A stretch of DNA of 64,000 nt from Nelumbo lutea (taxonomy: Eukaryota; Streptophyta; Magnoliopsida; Proteales; Nelumbonaceae), in NCBI GenBank assembly GCA_022828595.1, contig JAKGHH010000002.1:74062383-74126382 (forward strand), in the 5' to 3' direction. Positions 54,561 through 64,000 of this stretch are shown piece by piece; within the stretch, counting starts at the first letter, position 1, and every line of letters begins with the position of its first letter. The notes beneath the pieces were generated by a model, which was given only the letters and a program-made list of their open reading frames with translations, searched no databases and was not told the origin of the DNA. A program made the position numbers and the translations under genes.

Positions 54561-56873
54561 AGAAAGGAAAAAAGGCAACATAAAGGCCACACAGCAAGTG
54601 GGAATCTTGCCACCAACAGCAGTAGTGACATCTCACAGAGTACTCAGCCAGTGTCCTCTTCCACCACAAAGCAGGTTGTTGATTTCTCTGGACCAAGTAC
54701 CTTGGGCTTTACAGCTAGTGAGGTAGAGGTTCTCAGTCGGGCATTTGCCCGTCTGAAGAACAATCCTTTAGTTTCCACCTCTCTTGCCAAATCAGGTACA
54801 ACCTCTGCATTTAGTGCAACTAGTTCCATTAATTCTAGCTCTTGGGTGATTAACTCAGGAGCCACTGACCATATGACACATATGTCCTCATTATTATCCT
54901 CATATCATTTATTGTCTGGCCAGGATAAGATGAGAGTAGCTGATGGGTCCCTCTCCACCATCTCGGGAAAGGGAGTGGTTGACCTAAGCAAGGATCTCTC
55001 TCTTAAATCAGTCTTACATGTTCCTAGTCTTACATCAAATTTGTTGTCTGTTTCAAAGCTTACAAGAAATTTGAACTACAGTATAACTTTTTTTCCCTCT
55101 CATTGTGTTTTCTAGGACAGATTGACGATGAGAACGATTGGGAGTGGTCATGAGTATGAGGGCCTCTACTATTTTGATGCAGATGTCAATTCAGCACTGC
55201 AAGCTTCTGCTACTACTAGCCCAGAAAGTGTGGAGTCAAGAGCTAGGTTGCACTTGTGGCATGCTAGGCTAGGTCATTTGTCTTTTTCTTCTTTAGCAAT
55301 GTTGTTTCCCGATTTATGTAAAGGCATTCCGAGTCAAAGTTTAGTTTGTGATGTGTGTCAAATGTCAAAACAATGCAGATCAATGTATCCGATTTCTAGT
55401 AATGAAATTCAAGCCCCTTTTGATTTGGTCCATTCTGATGTTTGGGGTCCTTCACCCATTGTCTCCATTGATGGCTTCCGTTATTTTATTAGTTGTATTG
55501 ACCATTATTCTCGGTGCACTTGGATTTATCAATTAAAAGGACGTGAAGAAGCTCCATGGATAACTATGATGTTTTGCAAGATGGTTGAAACACAATTTGA
55601 TAAGAAGATTAAACAATTCCGTTCAGACAATGCAGCTGAATATTTTGAAAGATCCCTGAACTCATTCATGGAAGACGAAGGCATGTTACATCAATCATCA
55701 TGTGCTTACACCCTTCAGCAAAATGGGGTTACTGAGCGCAAGAACAGGCACCTAATGGAGACAGCTCGAGCTCTACTTTTCCAACACAATGTGCCCAAGC
55801 AATACTGGTCTCAAGCTGTTCTCACTGCATCATACCTAATAAATCGGATGCCATCTAAGGTACTGGGTATGAAGACCCCTTTCTCTTTTTTGTGCCCCAC
55901 TCTTCCAGAATTTCCTCTTCCCCCACAGGTTTTTGGATGTACATGCTTCATACATGTGAAGGATCCAAAGAAAACCAAGTTGGATCCTAAGGCTACAAGG
56001 GAATTTTTTTGGGTTACTCTCCTACGCAAAAGGGGTATAAGTGTTATGATCCTGTCTCCAAGAAAAAATGTCACCGGAGATGTAGTCTTTTTTGAGTCTC
56101 AACCCTATTTCCAATCTTCTCAGAATCCTCTTCAGGGGGAGACTAGTGGTATGGAAGAGGATTCTCATTCTCCCTCTTTTTTTGTTCCCCTTTCATCACC
56201 TTCCACTGCTCCTAGTTGTACCATTCCGGGTCGACCTAGTGAGACTCCCGCTGTGCCGGTTACATCTCCAGCTTTAGCTGATGCTCTTGATGATCCTAGC
56301 AGGAAAGAGAAAGAGATACTTACATACAGTAGAAGGAAGAAGGGCCCTCAACCTCATGATTGCAACCAGTTGGACTCAGATCATTCCGCCTCTGCAATCC
56401 AAGGTAATTCTGACTCTCTCAATTCAGATTTGGATCTTCCCATTGCTCTCCGTAAGCCTGTTCATTCTTGCACCACTCGGCATTCCATAGCTGATTATGT
56501 CTCTTACTCACATTTATCACCTGCCTATCATTCCTTTGTGTCTGCTCTTTCCTCTGTATGTGTCCCTTCCAAATATTCAGAGGCGGTATCTGATCCAAGA
56601 TGGAAAGAAGCCATGAATGAAGAGATGAAAGCCCTAATGAAAGCAAGAACGTGGGAATTGGTGGACCTCCCAGAAGGGAAAGGCACTGTTGGGTGCAAGT
56701 GGGTATTCATAGTAAAGCACAGGGAAGATGGGTCAATTGAAAGATACAAGGCCAGACTTGTGGTAAAGGAATTTACACAAAAGGAAGGAATTGACTACAA
56801 GGAAACCTTTGCCCCGGTAGCAAAGCTCAACACAATCAGGGTTCTACTGTCATTAGTTGCAAAATTCTCTTGA
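54561..56873 (+). pseudogene. CopG protease, integrase and RT N-terminal half
   Basis: The protease reads WVINSGATDHMTHMSSLL near 54845, with the catalytic Asp replaced by Asn, then ADGSLSTISGKGVVDLSKDL. One TAG at 55114 separates it from a 583-codon frame. That frame contains [20 protein letters not shown] and [10 protein letters not shown] (zinc ligands), [20 protein letters not shown] (first Asp), [20 protein letters not shown] (second Asp), [20 protein letters not shown] (Glu), the C-terminal domain and linker, and RT up to [20 protein letters not shown]. The integrase DDE triad is intact. A local double shift damages the stretch after DPKATRE. Confidence 0.9.
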
Positions 56874-58070
56874 GAACTTCATCAACTGGATGTGAAGAAT
56901 GCTTTCCTTAATGGTGATCTACATGAAGAGGTATTCATGGAACCCCCACCTGGATATAATGTTGGAAAGAAGGTGTGTAAACTAAGGAAAGCTTTGTATG
57001 GCTTGAAGCAATCTCCCCATGCATGGTTTGAGAGACTTTGTATGGCCATGAAGAAAGTGGGGTACACTTAGAGCAGTGCAGATCATACATTGTTTACAAG
57101 GAGACAGGATGAAAAACTTACAGCTCTCATTGTTTATGTGGATGATATGGTGATTACTGGAAATGATGTGAAAGAGATGAAGAGGCTGAAGGAGTTCTTA
57201 GCTTCAGAATTTGAGATCAAGGACCTGGGAAATCTGAGATATTTTCTCGGGATTGAAGTTGCTAGATCAAGAGAAGGAATCTACATATGTGCTAGATCTC
57301 CTAGAAGAAACAGGCATGATGGGGTGCAGGCCAGTAGACACACCAATAGAACCGAACCATGTATTACAAGAATCAATGGGTGAGGAATACTGTGATAAAG
57401 AAAGGTACCAAAAATTGGTAGGAAAACTTATATACCTATCCCTCACTCGGCCAGACATTGCCTATGCAGTGCATGTTGTCAGTCAATTCATGCACTCACC
57501 AAAGACTCCTCATATGAAAGCAGTGGAAAGAATTCTAAGATACTTGAAAACTTGCCCAGGGAAAGGAATACTATTCAGGAAGAACAACAAACTTAGAATT
57601 GAAGCCTACACTGATGCTGATTGGGCTGGGTCTGTTGGAGACAGAAAGTCAACCTCAGGTTATTGTACATTTTGGGAGGAAACCTAGTCACATGGCGCAG
57701 TAAGAAGTAGAATGTTGTGGCTAGATCAAGTGCAGAAGCAGAATACCGAGTTATGGCACATGGGGTTGCTGAACTCTTATGGCTCAGAACTCTCTTTAAT
57801 GAGCTTGGTATCAAGATTGAAGGTCCTCTCAAGTTGTATTGTGATAGTAAAGCTGCTATCAACATTGCCAATAATCCAGTACAACATGACAGGACAAAAC
57901 ATATTGAAATTGATCGACACTTTGTAAGAGAGTGAATTGTTTCAGGGGAACTCTTTGTGCCTTATACTCCATCAGAAATGCAGATTGTAGATGTATTAAC
58001 AAAAAGGCTGGTAACTACAAAGTTCAAGGACATACTTGGCAAGCTAAACATGATTGATATCCACGTTTAG
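56874..58070 (+). pseudogene. CopG RT C-terminal half and RNase H
   Basis: After a TGA at 56873, RT continues [40 protein letters not shown], a TAG, then LIVYVDDMVITGNDVKEMKR (catalytic) and LGNLRYFLGIEVARSREG. A small deletion near 57290 removes the residues after YIC and shifts the frame. RNase H reads AYTDADWAGSVGDRKSTSGY, a shift, then MARSSAEAEYRVMAHGVAEL, LYCDSKAAINIANNPVQHDR, TKHIEIDRHFVRE and an IVDVLTKRLVTTK end. A polypurine tract precedes the 3' LTR at 58083. Confidence 0.9.
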
Positions 58071-58082
58071 CTTGAGGGGGAG

Positions 58083-58382
58083 TGTTAGAATGATATGTTA
58101 GAAGGCTTGAGTGTGTTCGGCTTATAAGAATTCCTATTAGCCCATTCTTATGTTAAACTTATCTTGTAACTGGGCCTTTGTTAATGGGCCTAATCTTGTT
58201 TATGTCTTAAGTCTTTTGGGTGTCCCATCACTAATCAGGGGTATCCTAGTAAATTCTTGTACTTTGTATTTCACTTATATATAAATAAAGGCATGGTCGG
58301 CTGGAAGTATAGTTCGACATTTCCAGCATCTTTTCTTCTTCTTCTCTTTTCTGCTACTTCGACTACAGTGGTTCAGCTTTCA
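58083..58382 (+). mobile_element. CopG 3' LTR
   Basis: This is the partner of 52566-52862, starting after gcttgagggggag and ending cagctttca. The duplication attag (58383-58387) follows, and the CopF RT frame resumes. Confidence 0.95.
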
Positions 58383-58387
58383 ATTAG

Positions 58388-59585
58388 CAGCAAATTTTTC
58401 ATGGGAACTCCATCAGTTGGATGTGAAGAATGCCTTCCTAAATGGTGATCTTCATGAAGAGGTATTTATGGACCCTCCACCAGGCTACGACTTTGATAGA
58501 AAGGTGTGTAAACTGAGAAAAGCATTATATGGCCTAAAGCAGTCTCCTCGTGCATGGTTTGAGAGGCTTTGTGGGGCCATGAAGAAAGTGGGGTACACTC
58601 AGAGTGGTGCAGACCATACCTTGTTCATAAGGAGACAGGATAACAAACTTACATCACTCATTGTTTATGTGGATGATATGGTGATTACTAGGAATGACCT
58701 AGAAGAAATCAAAAGACTAAAGGATTTTTTAGCCTCTGAATTTGAAATCAAAGACTTGGGTCATTTGAGATACTTTCTTGGGTTTGAAGTTGCTAGATCA
58801 AGAGAGGGGATCTATACATGTCAACGGAAGTATGTACTTGACCTCCTAGAAGAGACAGGCATGATAGGGTGTAGACCAGCAGATACCCCAATAGAACAGA
58901 ACCATGGTCTATAGGAATTAGTAGGGGAGGACTACTGTGATAAAGAGAGATACCAAAAATTGGTAGGGAAGCTGATGTATCTATCTCTCACCTGAGCAGA
59001 TATTGCTTATGTTGTGCACGTTGTCAATCAGTTCATGCACTCTCCAAAGATCCCTCATATGAGAACAGTTGAAAGGATTCTCAAGTACTTGAAGACTTGC
59101 CCAGGAAAGGGAATTCTGCTCAGAAAACACAATGAAATTGAAATTGAAGCTTATACTGATGCAGATTGGGCTGGTTCTGTTGGGGACAGAAAATCTTCGG
59201 GATATTGTACATTTGTTGGAGGGAACTTGGTTACATGGCGGAGTAAGAAGTAGAATGTGGTTGCTAGATCAAGTGTGGAAGCTGAACTTCTGTGGCTTAG
59301 GACCCTTCTTGGTGAGCTTGGCATAAAAGCTGAGGGTCCTCTCAGGCTGTACTACTGTGACAACAAGGCTGCCTCCAACATTGCAAATAACCCAGTGCAA
59401 CATGACAGGACAAAACATATTGAGATTGATCGACATTTTGTTAGAGAGAGAATAGTCTTGGGAGAACTCTGCATTCCTTATACTCCATTCGAGATGCAGA
59501 TTGCAGATGTGTTAACTAAAGGGTTGGCTGCAACAAAATTCTTGGACATTCTTGGCAAGCTAAACATGACTAATATCCATGCTTA
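58388..59585 (+). pseudogene. CopF RT C-terminal half and RNase H
   Basis: The frame continues from the CopG insertion site: [40 protein letters not shown], the catalytic LIVYVDDMVITRNDLEEIKR (the Gly of ITGND is Arg here) and LGHLRYFLGFEVARSREGIY. It then reaches a TAG at 58912. RT ends YQKLVGKLMYLSLT, a TGA, then ADIAYVVHVVNQFMHSPK. RNase H reads AYTDADWAGSVGDRKSSGYC, a TAG at RSKK, VARSSVEAELLWLRTLLGEL (about a dozen residues deleted), NPVQHDRTKHIEIDRHFV and ADVLTKGLAATKFLD, ending at 59585. Confidence 0.92.
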
Positions 59586-59586
59586 G

Positions 59587-59598
59587 CTTGAGGGGGAG
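59587..59598 (+). other. CopF polypurine tract
   Basis: The sequence ttgagggggag lies immediately before the 3' LTR, as in CopC, CopE and CopG. Confidence 0.88.
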
Positions 59599-59892
59599 TG
59601 TTAAGTTGACTGTTTTTATGTATTGTTGGTTTGGCTGATAGGTGTACATGTTAGTTTGTATTGGGTTTTAAGCTGTTAGGTACTGGGCCTTTGTTATTGG
59701 GTCTATTTAGTGTTTTAAGCAGTCTGGGTGTCCCATCACTAATCAGGGGCATTCCAGACATTTCATGTAACACTGTATTGTAATCTACTATAAATAATAG
59801 TACTGTCGACTGGGTTACTTAGTTCGACATTCTCAGAACTTGTTTGCCTTCACCTCTCTTCTACTACTTCAGCTACAATCTTTCAGCAAACA
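59599..59892 (+). mobile_element. CopF 3' LTR
   Basis: This 294-bp LTR is single-copy, without the 229-bp amplification of its partner. It ends ttcagcaaaca and is followed by the duplication ttatg at 59893-59897. Confidence 0.95.
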
Positions 59893-59897
59893 TTATG

Positions 59898-60038
59898 GAC
59901 CAAATGAATGAAAAAACCTGTCCCAAATCCCCAGAAGTTGAATAGTACTAACATATATGTTATGGACCAAACGTGAAGAACAAGGGTAAGAACTTAAGAA
60001 TGGGGTACAACTTTAAATAATATTGCAGTTGAATAAAC
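59898..60038 (-). other. Aldehyde oxidase intron start with local duplication
   Basis: The stretch agtactaacatatatgtta at 59946-59965 repeats the sequence left of CopF. Around 59919-59941, aacctgtcccaaatccccag echoes the exon end and donor aacctgtcccatatccacag at 60037-60056. A small tandem duplication predating CopF is likely. Confidence 0.6.
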
Positions 60039-60137
60039 CTGTCCCATATCCACAGCAGGGTTCAAGCTCTGTCCACAGTCATAAATAATATCTGTTTGCA
60101 AAATTGAAGTTGCTCCAGTGAGAAGATCTACCTCCAC
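60039..60137 (-). pseudogene. AO: Aldehyde oxidase exon (VEVDLLTG ... [14 protein letters not shown])
   Basis: This 99-nt, 33-codon exon is in phase 0 at both ends. It is bounded by a cacag acceptor on its right and a gt donor (gtttattc) on its left. It encodes the signature stretch [16 protein letters not shown], followed by [17 protein letters not shown], which is very conserved in plant aldehyde oxidases and in the related xanthine dehydrogenases. The segment belongs to the molybdopterin-binding domain. There is no lesion within it. It precedes the exon that starts IEGAFVQG, exactly as in the family. A partial look-alike of its 3' end and donor lies about 115 bp to the left, at 59919-59941. 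Confidence 0.9.
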
Positions 60138-61290
60138 CTGTGATTCAAACAACTTCATTTGTTAGTACATTATTGAAATTGAAAAAGAGTAACAGACAAT
60201 TGTTTTATGATAAGATACCAAACAAACATACTACATGACCTTTCAGTACAGAAATTAAGTTGTATATATATATATATATATATACATCAGAGTTAACCAT
60301 GAAGTATTAGGCTCAGTCTCAAAATCCAGAAAAGAAAGTTCTAATGATCGGAAAATAGACCTATGGTAAACCCAGATACACACATGTTTAGCATACCAAT
60401 GCTGGATGTCATACTTATAGGATATAGCACCAGATATTGCATGGACACTTCTAGATGTATTCTACGGAATTAACACTTGTAAAATATGTCAAATGGCATG
60501 TTTTAACTATTATAAATAAACCTGTACATACAAGAAATTTAATTAAATTGGAAAGGCATTAGTCATGAGAAATTACATTTTGCTTCCAGAACTAGATAAA
60601 TAGGCATGATATAAACATATCGCATGGAACATCCATATGCATATCCATTTCTAGGATTTAAAGCTGTGTTTGGTTTGAAGGAAAAGGTAGGGAAGGGAAA
60701 GGAAACCTGTACAAACCTTGTATATGTTTCCCTACCTTTTCCTTCAAACCAAACACAACCCAAGGAAATGGAGGGTTGTATCCTAATGTCCATGTCCATT
60801 TCCATATCTGTGCAAGTGTGCATCACCATACAAGTAAGCTCAAATGGAAGGTATTCAAATCAATTATAAAAATGGTGTCAAAAGAAAACGGTGTTGAGGA
60901 GATAAAGTTAGTTTCTCTTTAACTTTTATCTTTGACAACAAATGATAACCTTTCAGTCCCAGTCAAACTTATTTGGCATGCTAAATAGTTATATTTTTGT
61001 CTTGGACGGCAAAATTGGATGGAATTTAAATTGATGTCCTTATTAGTAGGCATAAGTTTATGCCAGAATAATTCTTGCATGATGCAAATTTTGTGAACAG
61101 AGAAACAGTCAACCATATCATGCTCCATTGCAAAATCCCATGATCTGTTAAGAAGCATTTCTTTCAGATTTTTCAGTTGACAATTGACATATGCAGTCCT
61201 CTTAGTATGATGAATCACAAATCAGGATATATCGTTGGTTTTCTTCACAAGGGGAGATTGTGTGGAAAGTGACACCTTTTTTATTTTCAG
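60138..61290 (-). other. Aldehyde oxidase intron, no exon found
   Basis: I searched the minus strand for the expected upstream exon sequence (LNYGAAVSE-type) and did not find it. The region holds a TA microsatellite at about 60261-60284, the inverted repeat at 60665-60757, and otherwise unique AT-rich DNA. Confidence 0.55.
60665..60757. repeat. Short inverted repeat (foldback, MITE-like)
   Basis: Two arms of about 29 bp, beginning tgtgtttggtttgaaggaaa, face each other across roughly 35 bp. Sequences of the type gtttggtttgaagg often end plant MITEs, but no target duplication is clear. Confidence 0.65.
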
Positions 61291-61454
61291 GTAGCGGCGT
61301 ATCGGCCTGTATCAAAGCTCGCTCTCCTGGTTTTTTTTCTTTGAAACTGGTTCAAACTTCAGAGGGGTAGGCTTAAGGCTGTTCTACCCCCTGAACCAGA
61401 TCAGGCCCCGATACGACCCCTGCAGGGGCGTATTGTATCGAAATTTTGAACCTT
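61291..61454. mobile_element. Diverged second copy of the 18101 MITE
   Basis: It shares tttgaaactggttca, the aaggct centre, ccccctgaaccag, the aggggcgtatt block and the end attttgaacctt with 18101-18346, in the same order. The left end is truncated or diverged, and no target duplication is visible. Confidence 0.7.
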
Positions 61455-62010
61455 GCTAGTAAGAAAGCAAAAGTATTATGCCATGGTCATCTAGTAAGAC
61501 AATAATAATATCACTATTTCTAGAGTAGAGACCAGCATGGTGTTGTCAGTCTCTTATTATCAGAGTCATCTAAATCAATTCTTAATTCCAAAGAAACTTA
61601 GGTAATTGAGTCATACTGATTTATAAATTAAACCATGTTAGTAGCGATAGTGGGAGTACTTTAATAGCATAATTCTATTATGCATCTAATGAGGGGTATT
61701 CCTAATGTTTGTCAGCTTTGAATCAAGAAACAACAGAAGCTATAATCAAATTAAATTCAGCATACCTATTTTAAGTCCTCGTTCCATTTTGTTATTTGAT
61801 CAAATTTGGTTCAACTTCCAGTTTCTAGCCAATATCTGCTGGTACTTCTCTGGATCGAGAGCCAAAACATTGATAGGATAGAAAACACCCTTAGAAGGGC
61901 TTATAAAGACCTCTATCCAGAGGTGACCAGCACTCTTACTTATCACAATCAATAACTGAGATAGGTTGCCCGTCAAAATGATCTCAACTCAGTCCTACTA
62001 TCACCAAAAC
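61455..62010. other. No gene recognised
   Basis: A minus-strand stretch near 61780-61890 can be read as NVLALDPEKYQQILARNWKL, but no family is recognised and there is no supporting frame around it. The rest is AT-rich and featureless. Confidence 0.4.
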
Positions 62011-62383
62011 TTCTCAGATCAACTCTCCTTATTATAAACAAATTCTAATAGGTTTATTCATTATCATTTCTAATGCAGATCAAACCATTATTGATAAATT
62101 AAAAAAAAAAACAAAAGGAAATTTTACAAACACCAATAACCCTCCCATTGTTTGTCAACATTTTTAAATATCTTTCTTTAAAAACAAAATGAAATTTTAC
62201 TTCTCAGACCAATTCTCCTTATTATAAACAAATTCTAATAGTTTTATTCATTATCATTTCTCATACAGATCAACCCATTATTGATAAATTAAAAAAAAAA
62301 AACAAAATGAAAATTGACAAACACCAATAACCCTCCCATTGTTTGTCAACATTTTTAAATATCTTTCTTTAAAAGATAACAAA
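62011..62383 (+). repeat. 190-bp tandem duplication
   Basis: Copy one is 62011-62200 and copy two 62201-62383, adjacent and about 93 percent identical by eye. Each starts ttctcagatcaa/ttctcagaccaa and contains attgataaattaaaaaaa and ccctcccattgtttgtcaa. It is non-coding. Confidence 0.92.
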
Positions 62384-62619
62384 AGGCTAATATTGGGTTG
62401 AGTCAAGATTTTTGAAACTGCGTGGCCACATTTATTTGAAAACAACCATGTCATGTGAGAATGCAATATCAAATCAACCCTGCTTCTGAATACTTCCACA
62501 AATTTCCAAGCAGGAGAGACCTATGTCATTAGACATTAGTGGCTCATTTCCAGGGTCAAAGCATCTATAAGAACACCCTCCATAGGCTAAATCATATGTG
62601 AGAACAGGCAGCTCCTAAG

Positions 62620-62930
62620 ACAAATTGGTAAGCTCCTATTATCTCTCCATGACCAGACACAATATTGCATATGTTGTGGGCACACTTAGTATATGCACTC
62701 CCCTATTACATTTCATTTCTCTAAACATGGTCATCTCCATTTTGAGGACTATACAGATGCAGATTAGACTGGATCCATTGATGATAGAAGATCCACTTCT
62801 GGGTATTGCACTTTTGTGGGGGGAAATCTGATTACTTGGAAGAAGTAAGAACAAGCTATTCTGGCTAGATCAAGTGTCGAAGCAGAGTACTATGCCATGG
62901 CACATGGAGTGGCTATTGATAAAAACCTAC
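62620..62930 (+). pseudogene. CopI RNase H fragment (Ty1/copia)
   Basis: The plus strand reads the end of RT (QIGKLLLSLHDQTQYCICC in a damaged frame) and RNase H: HLHFEDYTDAD, a stop, TGSIDDRRSTSGYCTFVGGN, LITWKK, a stop, then ILARSSVEAEYYAMAHGVAI. It ends abruptly near 62930 in LTR-like sequence. The rest of RNase H and the polypurine tract are missing. The element is short and broken, unrelated in detail to the CopF/G group. Confidence 0.82.
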
Positions 62931-62934
62931 TGAT

Positions 62935-63160
62935 AGAATTGGTTCCTATTGATAGGATAGCACAATGTCATTGTTGTCAGGTTAGGGGTGTTCTCTTTAT
63001 TTTTTTCTCTCTATTTGTAACTAAGATTATGTCTTTTCTCTTTATGTTGACACCCTAATATATAAGACAAAGTGGAGCAGCCATCACTTTGACTTTTGGC
63101 TTCATTCTTTTTCTCTTATCTCCTCTATTGTCTCCTTTCTTTCTACTGGATCTTAGTAGG
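62935..63160 (+). mobile_element. CopI LTR-like segment
   Basis: A TATA-like ctaatatataagac near 63055, a pyrimidine-rich tract and a following primer-binding site indicate a copia LTR. Its left end is unclear because an RNase H fragment runs into it. Confidence 0.55.
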
Positions 63161-63173
63161 TGGTATCAGAGAA
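63161..63173 (+). other. Primer-binding site after CopI LTR
   Basis: The sequence tggtatcagagaa matches the tRNA-Met site over its first eleven bases. Confidence 0.75.
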
Positions 63174-64000
63174 GGACTAAGCAGAGATCTGAAGCTCGTA
63201 TGACCCTTCTTCCTTTTTTCTCATTTGTTATTCTGAAGGTGTTGGAATTTACTATATCTGGGCTAGGACTGGTTGGGTAAGACAGATTTTCCTGTTTATT
63301 ATTTTCCTTTTCGTTGTAACACCAAAAGGTTTATTCTTTTGGCCATCTGTTCACTCTGTGGATGAAGATAAAAGGATTTGGAAGAGGTTTCTTCTTACCT
63401 GTTCATGTTTCAAATATGTGTTCAGTTCAGCCTGTGATGTGCCTTGGTGTGATTTTGATCTTCCACGAGTGTATACTTGAGGATTGTGAAGAGATGGTGG
63501 CTGCCTCGGTTGTTGTGGTTCTGATCTATTTTCAACCCATGTATGCTATGGTGCCTTGGCTGTATGATTCGTAGTTAGGATCTTTTTTGGCATATGAGAA
63601 CTCACTGCAGGTCCATGTTTAAGGGATGTTACATTGCTGCTATTGGTGTTAACATAAGTTAGTATAATTCTGGTTCTCATACTTTTTGGGTGTATTGGTT
63701 GCTGTGATTGCTAAACTGTGGCTGTTTCTTCTACGTTAAATGATTCAAGCACAAGGGCAATCCTTGGTGGTTTGGGAGTATTCCTGATGAGTGTATTAGG
63801 AGCTGGTTTCACTGACTAGTTTGATGATTGGATTGTAAAGATCGGCTGTAGGACTAAACCTTACTTCTGCCTTGAGCTACCCTGCAATAACCATTGGTTT
63901 TGGGTGGAAATAGATCTGGTTTTGAACTTCTATTGAAGCAAACCAGCCACGACATTACCATTACCATCAAATTGGTACGGGCTCTATGTGGCTGCATGGA
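63174..64000 (+). other. Probable retroelement leader, no gene recognised
   Basis: The TG- and T-rich composition resembles the copia leaders of CopE and CopG. No gag frame, host exon or repeat could be supported to the window edge. Confidence 0.4.

Larger units (their letters stand above)
19082..60137 (-). pseudogene. AO: Aldehyde oxidase gene, 3' portion (three exons), apparently inactivated
   Basis: Three minus-strand exons encode the C-terminal molybdenum-cofactor domain of a plant aldehyde oxidase. This cytosolic molybdo-flavoenzyme family oxidises aldehydes such as abscisic aldehyde or indole-3-acetaldehyde. The exons, in transcript order, are 60039-60137, 39169-39358 and 19082-19300. 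All junctions are GT-AG, and the phases fit: phase 0 into the second exon, phase 1 into the third, where the split codon restores Ala of the ASGEPP motif. The two introns are about 20.7 and 19.9 kb and consist mostly of nested retrotransposons. Upstream exons must lie beyond the right edge of the window, because I found none in 60138-64000. Two lesions, a TAA in exon two and a one-base insertion in exon three, argue for a pseudogene. Sequencing error is the alternative. The substrate cannot be told from this fragment. Confidence 0.88.

Noticed and set aside
60919..61218. Minus-strand 99-codon frame as an upstream aldehyde oxidase exon
   Set aside because: Its translation shows none of the conserved aldehyde oxidase blocks and no suitable splice phase.
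61780..61890. Minus-strand stretch NVLALDPEKYQQILARNWK as an exon
   Set aside because: It does not fit aldehyde oxidase, and no neighbouring exon or start was found. It may be chance or an unrecognised repeat.
62011..62383. LTR pair of a tiny element
   Set aside because: The two 190-bp copies are directly adjacent with nothing between them, so a tandem duplication is simpler.
1..64000. tRNA or rRNA genes, organellar DNA insertions
   Set aside because: No cloverleaf-like or ribosomal sequence was seen by reading. A dedicated scan would be needed to exclude short tRNA-derived SINEs.

Overview
This window is nuclear DNA of a flowering plant. The evidence is three well-conserved exons of a plant-type molybdenum aldehyde oxidase, AT-rich introns, a plant L1-type LINE with an RNase H domain, many Ty1/copia elements primed by initiator tRNA-Met, and hAT-like and Mutator-like MITEs. 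I cannot name the species. No bacterial, organellar or CRISPR features are present. Nearly all coding potential is retrotransposon sequence, and I found no uninterrupted, clearly functional retroelement polyprotein.

The only host gene I can support is the 3' part of an aldehyde oxidase gene on the minus strand. Its exons lie at 60039-60137, 39169-39358 and 19082-19300. Their splice phases fit together exactly, and the introns between them are about 20.7 kb and 19.9 kb. The middle exon has an in-frame TAA in place of a conserved Tyr. The last exon has a one-base insertion just after the catalytic GEPP motif. As assembled, the gene looks like a pseudogene.

Layout, left to right. Positions 1-2544 hold degenerate LTR-like and tandemly repeated DNA. 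Positions 2545-4750 hold a decayed plus-strand copia (Cop1) carrying a Mutator-like MITE. Positions 4750-11687 hold a minus-strand copia (Cop2) whose 5' LTR is truncated. Positions 11690-15170 hold old LTR-like DNA, two MITEs and a possible gypsy-type remnant. A 21/42-bp minisatellite lies at 15170-15660. Positions 16070-18900 hold a gutted copia (Cop3) carrying two MITEs with perfect 8-bp target-site duplications. The aldehyde oxidase 3' end follows.

The last intron (19301-39168) holds a hAT-like MITE and a nest of copia elements. CopA contains CopB (22521-38257), CopB contains CopC (26476-37109), and CopC contains CopE (29216-34831). The three inner insertions have exact 5-bp target-site duplications (catct, cattc, gtcac), and the reading frames resume across each one. 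A minus-strand fragment (CopD) also lies in CopA.

The penultimate intron (39359-60038) holds a LINE (about 39700-50064, ending in poly-A). The LINE is interrupted by minus-strand CopH, and the locus later underwent a tandem rearrangement. CopF (50274-59892, duplication ttatg) follows; its 5' LTR was expanded by a 229-bp tandem amplification that includes host flank. Inside the RT of CopF sits its sibling CopG (52566-58382, duplication attag). Right of the last visible exon (60138-64000) are intron sequence, short inverted repeats, a second copy of a Cop3-type MITE, a 190-bp tandem duplication and a copia fragment.

I found no new multi-gene system. The most interesting content is the retroelement-inflated, apparently broken aldehyde oxidase gene and the rearrangements recorded in its introns.
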